NCBI GenBank assembly: GCA_002898255.1
Contig: BEIE01000004.1
Location: 124,001-188,000, forward strand
Direction: 5' to 3'
Length of the DNA stretch: 64,000 nt
Origin: a bacterium HR28
GTDB taxonomy: Bacteria > Chloroflexota > Chloroflexia > Thermomicrobiales > Thermomicrobiaceae
In this document: positions 17,635 to 23,077 of the stretch, piece by piece
Numbering within the stretch: the stretch's first letter is position 1
Layout of the letters: the number at the start of each line of letters is the position of its first letter
Translations under genes and position numbers: made by a program
Notes under the pieces: generated by a model
The model's database searches: none
The model's input: only the letters and a program-made list of their open reading frames with translations
What the model was told of the DNA's origin: nothing

Positions 17635-17732
17635 CCGCGCACCCCTTCGGCCGCCGCGTGCTCGAGCGGCAGTCGTCGATACGGCGCGTCTCCGCTGAAC
17701 GCTCGTTTCCTGATGGGGGGGAAGAGCGATGA
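17631..17732 (+). CDS. 33-residue mini-ORF locked between two overlaps
   Basis: It starts with GTG at 17631, overlapping the protease stop as GTGA, and ends TGA at 17730-17732, overlapping the next ATG as ATGA. GGAG lies a few bases upstream. The product begins MTAHPFGRRVLERQ and ends PDGGEER. It is Arg-rich and unrecognised. The tiling at both ends mirrors the mini-ORF at 13482. Confidence 0.5.
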   Translation: MTAHPFGRRVLERQSSIRRVSAERSFPDGGEER

Positions 17733-17956
17733 CGACTGAACCTACAATGAAACAGTGGACCCTCCTCGCCGAGCTGGCTCGCTCGGTGCTCGCGCTGGCG
17801 CGTGCCGAGGCCGCCTGGACCCGCGCGCTCGTGCAGGTGCAGGACGCCGAAGCCGCACTCGACCGTTCGTGGCCCGGCTGGCGGGACTGGCTCCGCGCCT
17901 GGCTCGCCGAGAAAGCAGAACCCGACAGGGTGCGCCAATGCCTGCCAATGTTGTGA
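17729..17956 (+). CDS. Small hypothetical element protein
   Basis: 75 residues starting at the ATG at 17729 after GGGGGGGAAGAG. It is largely helical, Ala/Leu/Arg-rich, with three Trp in SWPGWRDWLRAW. No family recognised. Its end overlaps the start of the next gene by 19 nt. It belongs to the same tightly packed plus-strand operon. Confidence 0.6.
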   Translation: MTTEPTMKQWTLLAELARSVLALARAEAAWTRALVQVQDAEAALDRSWPGWRDWLRAWLAEKAEPDRVRQCLPML

Positions 17957-18411
17957 GACACAAGCGACGGCTCTTCGTGCTCGCGTTGCTCTCTGGTGCG
18001 ACGATCGAGGAGGCGTCGATGCGTGCTGGCGTCTCGACCCGCACCGGTTCCCGCTGGGCGAACGACCCCATGATCCGCGCGATGATCGATGCGGAACTGG
18101 CGCGGATCGAAGAGCACATCATCGACCAGCTCGTTGCCGGAGCGGGGGAGGGAGTGGCGGTCCTGCGGCGGTTGCTCGGCAGCAGCGACGAGCGGCTGGC
18201 GCTCCGTGCTGCCGACCGGCTGGTCCAGCACTACCTCACGTGGGTGACGGGACAGCGGCGTTCCGGCGTTGACGAGCAGGAACTCGAACACGTGGTGCAG
18301 CTGATCGAACGAGCGGTGACGCAGGCGTTGCGCGATGTCGGACTCGGTGACCGGGAAAGGGAGGTGCGTGAGCGGTTGGCCGCGATACTCCAGCGAGGAG
18401 TGGATACCTGA
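17938..18411 (+). CDS. HTH protein resembling phage small-terminase/regulator proteins
   Basis: 157 residues from the ATG at 17938, inside the end of the previous gene. The N-terminus has a homeodomain-like helix-turn-helix, LALLSGATIEEASMRAGVST followed by RTGSRWANDP. The rest is predominantly helical (AVLRRLLGSSDERLALRAAD). This layout, HTH then long helices, is seen in small terminase subunits and related phage proteins, but the similarity is by eye only. If it is a terminase-like protein, the element could be a packaged satellite. Confidence 0.65.
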   Translation: MPANVVRHKRRLFVLALLSGATIEEASMRAGVSTRTGSRWANDPMIRAMIDAELARIEEHIIDQLVAGAGEGVAVLRRLLGSSDERLALRAADRLVQHYLTWVTGQRRSGVDEQELEHVVQLIERAVTQALRDVGLGDREREVRERLAAILQRGVDT

Positions 18412-18433
18412 GTCAGAGCCGAGGGGGTTCGTG

Positions 18434-18919
18434 ATGCAGGAGATCGAACGCGTATTCCAAGAAGCGGAACAGGTCGTCGAGCAGCTGGAAGGGAAGCTGC
18501 GGCAGCTCGAATCAGGGGTGGACCCGACCGGTCGCCGGTACCACCCGGATGACCTCGAAGCTGAGCGGCAGCGGGTCCTCGCCGAGGCCGAGCAGCGCAT
18601 GGCGAGGCTCGAGCAGCGGCTCGGCGAGGCGCTCGATCGCGCCGTCGAAAAAGGGGACTTTCTCCTGCGCGAGTGGGGCCTGCGCGGTGCTGATGCGCTC
18701 GACTTCCGGTTGCGGGTCGACCGAGCGATCGCCACGCACGGCGATCCCCAGCGGGTCCTGCGGCGGGAACTTGCGCGGGCCGTGCAGGACCGCGACCGCG
18801 GGCGCATCGCCTGGCTCGTCCGCGAGTGCGACGCCTATCTCGATGCGGACCGTGCGCGCGCGTTCGTGGCCGATGCGCTCGAGGTGCTCGGCACGGTGGT
18901 GTCGGGTCCGGACCGCTAG
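18434..18919 (+). CDS. Coiled-coil protein, possibly interrupted by an amber codon
   Basis: 161 residues from the ATG at 18434 (GAGGGGG upstream). The N-terminal 70 residues are a strong coiled coil (EAEQVVEQLEGKLRQLES and AEQRMARLEQRLGEALDR). A helical domain with repeated Arg/Asp follows. The TAG at 18917-18919 is followed in the same frame by 50 more sense codons to 19072. No family recognised; it is the last plus-strand gene before a convergent hairpin. Confidence 0.7.
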   Translation: MQEIERVFQEAEQVVEQLEGKLRQLESGVDPTGRRYHPDDLEAERQRVLAEAEQRMARLEQRLGEALDRAVEKGDFLLREWGLRGADALDFRLRVDRAIATHGDPQRVLRRELARAVQDRDRGRIAWLVRECDAYLDADRARAFVADALEVLGTVVSGPDR

Positions 18920-19072
18920 CTCATCGCGCTCTACCGCCAGCTCCGCACGCCGGAGGGTCGTTCGCGCCTCGAAACCCGCCTGGCACCGGCGATCGGTCGG
19001 GTCCGGCGCCTCAAGAGCGGCCGGCAAGGGATGACTGTGCGGGAATTCTTGCAGTTGATCGAGAGTGGTTGA
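18920..19072 (+). other. In-frame continuation after the TAG stop
   Basis: Fifty codons continue in frame directly after the TAG: LIALYRQLRTPEGRSRLETR at the start and MTVREFLQLIESG at the end, then TGA at 19070-19072. The composition matches the gene before the stop. It is either a recent nonsense mutation, a sequencing error, or a read-through extension. Confidence 0.55.
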
Positions 19073-19102
19073 GGGCACGGGTGGGTACTGGCGGAGACAC
19101 GA

Positions 19103-19133
19103 ACCGGCCGCCGGGACTCTCCCAGCGGCCGGT
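19103..19133. terminator. Hairpin between convergent element operons
   Basis: ACCGGCCGC at 19103-19111 pairs perfectly with 19125-19133, and the inner bases GGGA and TCCC can extend the stem. It lies between the end of the plus-strand operon and the end of the minus-strand operon, so it can serve both. No U-run on either side. Confidence 0.6.
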
Positions 19134-19155
19134 CCAGGCTCGGTCGTCGCAGCGG

Positions 19156-19503
19156 TCACTCGACGGCTTCGATCGCCTGCTCGAGCGCGCGCAGTTGTTC
19201 GGCGTCGTCACCGTAGAAGGTCCGCTCCGCCTCGAAGAGCGCCACGCACGTCGCGGCCAACTCGCGCCGTGTGCTGTCCGGCGCGAGAAGCGGAAGCAGG
19301 AAGAGCCGTGCGTCTGGGTACCCCAAGGCGCCGAAGTACTCGTACGTCTCGAGCAAGCGGAGCGCGAGTGCCAGGTCCGGGTCGAGCGCATCGACGTAGG
19401 CGGCGACCGTCTCGAGCGTGGCGCGTGCGAGGCGCGGCTCGAGCTCGATCATGGTCCGGACGGCGTCACCCCAGGCAGCAGCCAACCGGTCCGCGTGCGT
19501 CAT
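19156..19503 (-). CDS. Small hypothetical element protein
   Basis: 115 residues, start ATG at 19503 with GGAAGGG upstream. It is acidic and helical, Leu/Ala-rich (LDPDLALALRLLETYEYFGA), and no family is recognised. It overlaps the preceding gene by 4 nt (ATGA) and is the last gene of the minus-strand operon headed by the SWIM protein. Confidence 0.65.
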   Translation of the reverse strand: MTHADRLAAAWGDAVRTMIELEPRLARATLETVAAYVDALDPDLALALRLLETYEYFGALGYPDARLFLLPLLAPDSTRRELAATCVALFEAERTFYGDDAEQLRALEQAIEAVE

Positions 19504-19748
19504 CGCTGGTTCCCTTCCGTATCGCGCTCGGCGGCGGTCAGGCGGAGGAACCGCTCGAGCGCCTTCGGGCTCGCTGCGCTCGCGAACGTGTTGACGAAGA
19601 CCGCTCGCACCAAGCTGTTCTGGCGCGCGAGCAGGACTTGGTAGTCGGCGACGATCGTGGCGGCCTGTGCGTCGTCCATGGCGCCGTTGAGCAACGTCGC
19701 CAGGTTGCGTGCTGCCTGTTGCGCTGCGGTGATGTCCCAGGTCACCAT
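19500..19748 (-). CDS. Small hypothetical element protein
   Basis: 82 residues, start ATG at 19748 after AAAGGAAAGGAG. It contains the helical stretch ITAAQQAARNLATLLNGAMD and ends DTEGNQR. No known family. Coupled by an ATGA overlap to the next gene, which supports both being real. Confidence 0.65.
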   Translation of the reverse strand: MVTWDITAAQQAARNLATLLNGAMDDAQAATIVADYQVLLARQNSLVRAVFVNTFASAASPKALERFLRLTAAERDTEGNQR

Positions 19749-19777
19749 CGTTCTGCTCCTTTCCTTTCGTGACGCGA

Positions 19778-20005
19778 TCAGACGGGCATGCGGTACAGCT
19801 GCGACAGGGCCACGGCCATGGACCGCACCACGGGTTCGATCTCGTCCGGCGAGAACGGCAGCGGTTGCGACACGGCCAGGATCTGACCCGCCGGACCGTA
19901 GATGAGCCAGGCCGTGTCCTCGCCGTCGGTGAGGATGTGCGCGACGACGTTTCCGACCAGCATCTCGGAAGCGACATGGAACGTGTGCGGCTTTTTGCGT
20001 GTCAT
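19778..20005 (-). CDS. Small hypothetical element protein
   Basis: 75 residues from the ATG at 20005, chosen because GAGAAGGAG precedes it; the frame is open to a GTG at 20047. It has a probable beta-rich core TFHVASEMLVGNVVAHILTD and AWLIYGPAGQILAVSQPLPF, then a C-terminal helix. Unrecognised family. Confidence 0.6.
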   Translation of the reverse strand: MTRKKPHTFHVASEMLVGNVVAHILTDGEDTAWLIYGPAGQILAVSQPLPFSPDEIEPVVRSMAVALSQLYRMPV

Positions 20006-20093
20006 CGTCGGTGCTCCTTCTCGTCGTCCTGGGTCAAGGGTCTTCACGGGGTTCCCTTGGCGGTGCGCGGATCATCGGTCGGCTCCTTCCCCC

Positions 20094-20474
20094 TCACTGC
20101 TCGAGCCAGGCCAGGAGCTGCTCAGCGTAGGCCAGGAGTTCCGACGCCGGCACGGCACTGCCGTGCAGGACGTCCGCCGCCGCGCGCAGCGCCGACATCC
20201 GGAGCATCCGGCGCTCGCGCTCACCAGGGGTTGGAGCGGCCGGTGCAGGTGCCGCGTCGTCGGCGAACGCGACGCTGGTGATGCGCGGGTACTCCGCGCT
20301 GCCGTTCACCGTCGCCTGGTAGGTCTGGCCGACGACGAGCGCGTCCGCCACGTCTGGGTCCCAGACGAAGTAGCTCCGCTTCTCACCAGCGACCTTGACC
20401 CGCCAGTAGCGCTTGCCCTCGCTCGAGGTCCGTTCCTCGATGTGCTCGACCGTGACCCGCCGTTCCTGTGCCAT
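20094..20474 (-). CDS. Hypothetical protein with an OB-fold-like N-terminus
   Basis: 126 residues, start ATG at 20474 after GGAAAGGAG. The first 65 residues are strand-rich (RRVTVEHIEERTSSEGKRYW, then VKVAGEKRSYFVW) and resemble an OB-type nucleic-acid-binding barrel by eye only. A Pro/Ala linker and a helical C-terminus follow. It lies directly downstream of the SWIM gene. A single-strand DNA-binding role is conceivable but not shown. Confidence 0.6.
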   Translation of the reverse strand: MAQERRVTVEHIEERTSSEGKRYWRVKVAGEKRSYFVWDPDVADALVVGQTYQATVNGSAEYPRITSVAFADDAAPAPAAPTPGERERRMLRMSALRAAADVLHGSAVPASELLAYAEQLLAWLEQ

Positions 20475-20510
20475 GGTTCCGCTCCTTTCCGCTCGCTCAC
20501 ACACCGCGTC

Positions 20511-21050
20511 TCACCAGAGTGCCGACACCGTCCCGTCACCCTCGCGGACGAAGCGTCCGTCGTCGGTCGCCTCGGCCTCGGCTTCGCAGGCCGGGCAGCG
20601 GCCGCCGTCCAGTCCGCCGCCGCAGGTGTCGCAGCGTTCCGTATCCTCGAGCGGCTGGAAGCGGCCGCGTGGCTCGAGCGGGTGCAGGAGCAGGCAGCGG
20701 CGGCAGCGCGTGCCCGTAAGGTCGTCGTCCGTCTCTTCGACCGCACCACACACGTCGCACTGGTAGCGGCGGCGGGGCTTTGCGCCCCGGCCGCCGTCCT
20801 GGTGCCGCTCGCGGAAGAGTTCGGCCGCCAAGAGGTGCTTGCAGGTGCCGACCTCGCGGCCGCGGTACTGGTAGTCCTTGCAGTCGCAGGTGTGGCGGGC
20901 CAGGTCGACCAGGTGCGCCCGGTTCTCGCCATTGACGACGATGGAGCGGTCGGCCGACTCGGCCAGCGGGAAGACCTTGCCCTGCTCGACCAGTTCGACC
21001 GCCTTCTGGTAGCGCTCCGCGATCGCCTTCGCCTGTGCTGCCGTGATCAT
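20511..21050 (-). CDS. SWIM zinc-finger protein with zinc ribbons
   Basis: 179 residues, start ATG at 21050 after GAAAGGAG. The first 80 residues carry a SWIM motif, CDCKDYQYRGREVGTCKHLL (CxC then CxH). A basic linker leads to two CxxC pairs, CDVCG and CRRC, and then CDTCGGGL with CPAC, suggesting two zinc ribbons. SWIM domains bind DNA or proteins and occur in helicases and transposases; this one stands alone. First gene of the five-gene minus operon, it may be that operon's regulator or a DNA-binding accessory. Confidence 0.8.
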   Translation of the reverse strand: MITAAQAKAIAERYQKAVELVEQGKVFPLAESADRSIVVNGENRAHLVDLARHTCDCKDYQYRGREVGTCKHLLAAELFRERHQDGGRGAKPRRRYQCDVCGAVEETDDDLTGTRCRRCLLLHPLEPRGRFQPLEDTERCDTCGGGLDGGRCPACEAEAEATDDGRFVREGDGTVSALW

Positions 21051-21070
21051 CGTCCGACTCCTTTCGTGAT

Positions 21071-21162
21071 GTTCCGTGACGTTCCGTCAGCGTTTGTATC
21101 GTATCATATCGTTCCGTGTCGTGTCAAGCTGTCATGCCTACTCAGCGCGTGTCGTGTATCAT
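21071..21162. promoter_or_regulatory. Divergent control region between SWIM operon and xis-int
   Basis: On the minus strand TTGACA (21122-21127) and TACGAT (21098-21103) are 18 bp apart and fit the SWIM operon promoter. On the plus strand TATCAT at 21157-21162 is a possible -10 for the xis-int pair. GTTCCGT occurs three times (21071, 21081, 21111) and could be operator half-sites. Confidence 0.6.
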
Positions 21163-21183
21163 CGGCGCCGGAGGTGAGGCGTG

Positions 21184-21387
21184 ATGGCACAGGATCGCTG
21201 GTTGACGGTCGAGCAGGTCGCCGAGCGGTTGCAGGTCTCGCCGGTGACGGTCCGCCGCTGGCTGCGCGAGGGGCTCCTGGCGGGCAGTCGCTTGCCCGGC
21301 AAGGCGGGTTGGCGCATCAGCGAGCAGGACGTCGAGCGGTTTCTCGCCGAACGAGCGGGACAGCGGAGTGCGGAGCAGCATGGCTGA
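21184..21387 (+). CDS. Excisionase-like HTH protein
   Basis: 67 residues, ATG at 21184 seven bases after GGAGGTG. It is a single winged-helix domain of the excisionase/HTH_17 type: LTVEQVAERLQVSPVTVRRW then LPGKAGWRISEQDVERFLAE. It overlaps the integrase start by 8 nt. Such proteins act as recombination directionality factors; this is the best Xis candidate of the element, with the 13255 gene as an alternative. Confidence 0.83.
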   Translation: MAQDRWLTVEQVAERLQVSPVTVRRWLREGLLAGSRLPGKAGWRISEQDVERFLAERAGQRSAEQHG

Positions 21388-22462
21388 GCGGCGCGGCCGC
21401 AGCTACTCCAAGCGCGTCTGGGTCCTCGATCCGGCGACCGGCCAGCGCAAGCAGGTGCGCATCACGGCGCGCACGAAGAAGGAGCTGGCCGAGAAGGAAG
21501 CCAAGCTCCGGCTCGGCGACGCCCCGCTCGCACCAGCGAGCCTCACCGTCGCCGACTTCCTCGCGCACTACCTCGCCGTCGCGCGCCTCAGCGAGGCGAC
21601 CCGCCGGAGCTACCAGCAGGCCGCCAAGCGGTTCGTCCTGCCGCTCCTCGGCGGACTCAAACTCCGCCAGGTCACTGGCTTCCACGTCCAGCAGGTGTTC
21701 CAGGCCGCTAGCGGGTCGAGCTACGCGCAGCAGGTCGGAGCGCTGGTGCGCGGCCTGTTCCGGTTGGCCGTCCGCGAGGGGCTCTTGCCGCGCTCACCGG
21801 CCGACGGGCTGGAAGGACCGGCGCCGGCCCGCACCGAGCGGACAGCCCGCGCCTGGACGCTGGACGAACTCCGCCGCTTCCTCGCCGTCGCTGCCCAGCA
21901 CCGCTACGGCCGGTTCTTCTTCGTCCTGGCGACGACCGGCCTGCGGGTGAGCGAGGCCTGCAACCTGCGCTGGAGCGACGTCGACCTGGCGGCTGCCGCG
22001 CTCTTCGTGCGCCGGTCCAAGTCGGCAGCCGGTCGCCGGCGCATCGCGCTCGACCCGGCAACGATCCAGGTGCTCGCCGCCCAGCAGGCCGAGCAGGCGC
22101 GGCGCCGACAGCTCCTCGGACCGGCCTGGCAGGAGCACGATGCCGTCTTCGATCGCGGCGACGGCACGCCGCTCGCCGTGCGCACCGTGCAGGCCGTCAT
22201 GCAGACGCTGGTCGCACGGGCCGGGCTGACCGGTACGCCGCACACGCTCCGCCACACCCACGCCACGCTGCTCCTCGAACGGGGGGTCCCGGTCCATCTC
22301 GTCCAGCAGCGGCTCGGCCACAGCACGAGCCGCATCACGCTCGATGCCTACGCCCACGCCTTGCCACCCGCCGAGCGGCTGCTCGTCACCGAACTGGCCA
22401 CCCTGGCCGAACACGAAGTTGGTGACCATTTGGTGACCATCCGGGCCCTGAACGCAGAATAG
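21380..22462 (+). CDS. Tyrosine recombinase (integrase)
   Basis: 360 residues from the ATG at 21380. It has an N-terminal arm-binding-type region, a SAM-like core-binding domain (VADFLAHYLAVARLSEATRR), and a catalytic domain with ATTGLRVSEACNL (first Arg), RRSKSAAGRRRI (Lys), HTLRHTHATLL (His-x-x-Arg), LGHS (His/Trp position) and the nucleophile Tyr in LDAYAHAL. All catalytic residues are present. The integrase lies 30 bp from the right attachment site and its last codons contain the right pair of arm-like repeats. It presumably integrates and, with an Xis, excises the element. Confidence 0.95.
   Translation: MAERRGRSYSKRVWVLDPATGQRKQVRITARTKKELAEKEAKLRLGDAPLAPASLTVADFLAHYLAVARLSEATRRSYQQAAKRFVLPLLGGLKLRQVTGFHVQQVFQAASGSSYAQQVGALVRGLFRLAVREGLLPRSPADGLEGPAPARTERTARAWTLDELRRFLAVAAQHRYGRFFFVLATTGLRVSEACNLRWSDVDLAAAALFVRRSKSAAGRRRIALDPATIQVLAAQQAEQARRRQLLGPAWQEHDAVFDRGDGTPLAVRTVQAVMQTLVARAGLTGTPHTLRHTHATLLLERGVPVHLVQQRLGHSTSRITLDAYAHALPPAERLLVTELATLAEHEVGDHLVTIRALNAE
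22419..22440 (+). repeat. Right tandem 11-bp repeats, possible integrase arm sites
   Basis: TTGGTGACCAT occurs twice head to tail at 22419-22429 and 22430-22440, inside the last codons of the integrase gene and 52 bp from the core site. The same 11-mer is at 12073-12083 near the left end. Confidence 0.65.
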
Positions 22463-22492
22463 AACGGCGTCGCGACAGGGAATTCTCCTGAG

Positions 22493-22520
22493 TATGCGCA
22501 TAAGGGTTCTTATGCGTATT
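22493..22520 (+). repeat. Right attachment site (attR) candidate, dif-like
   Basis: Left arm TATGCGCATAA (22493-22503), centre GGGTTC (22504-22509), right arm TTATGCGTATT (22510-22520). The two arms are near-perfect inverted repeats around a 6-bp centre, the layout of a Xer/dif-type core. The first 18 bases match the left site with one mismatch. Confidence 0.75.
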
Positions 22521-23077
22521 TCCAAACGACGTCGCCGGCGCGGGCAACTTATCCCCGAGCGGCGTCACTGGTGACGCCGCTGCAGCGTTGCGCTGCCTCG
22601 TCCTCGCCACTGGTGTTTGTGCGACTGTGATTAGTCGCACGTTCGCAAGACGCCATTAGTCGTTGGCACACGAGGACGCTCATCATTGGTTTCTGGCATT
22701 GAGCTCGGCGCCTCAGGTTGACTCAGCAACATCGCATTTATGGTGAGGAGGTGCACTGTTTCACCTGCGTTTAGCGACGATCGCGGACGACTGTCAACGA
22801 TTATGCTACGGTGGCCTCCGCAGAGAAAGCTCAGAGGCGTGTCGGACATCCAATAGGCCGTAACTGCAGTCGATTCTTCACGGCTGACCGTGTCCCAAGG
22901 GATCGGCTTCTCTCTCCGTTGTCGCTGAGTGCAGTTGCGGTGTCTGCAGGTGGCTCCGCTCCACATGGCGGTTATCGCGTTGCTCGTCATTGCGGCATCG
23001 CCTACACTGCGCGGGGACGGACTGCGTCCTGTTTCACGCATGACGACGGTGGGTACGGAAACTGGAGTGAGCCAAAG
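22521..23077. other. Gap right of the element with two hairpins
   Basis: 557 nt without a credible gene. It holds two perfect inverted repeats: an 11-bp stem with a 2-nt loop at 22558-22581 (AGCGGCGTCAC and complement) and an 8-bp stem at 22619-22640 (GTGCGACT and complement). Neither is followed by a U-run. The promoter of the next gene lies at its right end. Confidence 0.6.
22980..23008 (+). promoter_or_regulatory. Promoter of the ThDP-enzyme operon
   Basis: TTGCTC at 22980-22985 and TACACT at 23003-23008 with a 17-bp spacer, about 70 bp upstream of the start codon. The -35 box is weak. Confidence 0.45.

Larger units (their letters stand above)
11937..22520 (+). mobile_element. Integrated genetic element of about 10.6 kb (plasmid- or satellite-like)
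   Basis: The element is bounded by the imperfect direct repeat at 11937-11954 and 22493-22510, with a tyrosine integrase next to the right end and an excisionase-like gene overlapping it. Inside are a Prim-Pol primase, an AAA+ helicase, a SprT-like protease, many orphan small genes and an opposing operon with a SWIM protein. Base composition is visibly GC-richer than the flanks and gene density is high. There are no relaxase, type IV secretion, capsid, portal or tail genes that I recognise. Inference: an integrative replicon or phage-satellite-like element. Confidence 0.85.

Noticed and set aside
20033-20074. 13-codon frame MIRAPPREPREDP on the minus strand inside the element
   Set aside because: It has a good ribosome-binding site but is too short to support; it may be a leader peptide or chance.
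11937-22520. Element called an intact prophage or a conjugative element
   Set aside because: No capsid, portal, tail or lysis genes and no relaxase or type IV secretion genes are recognisable.
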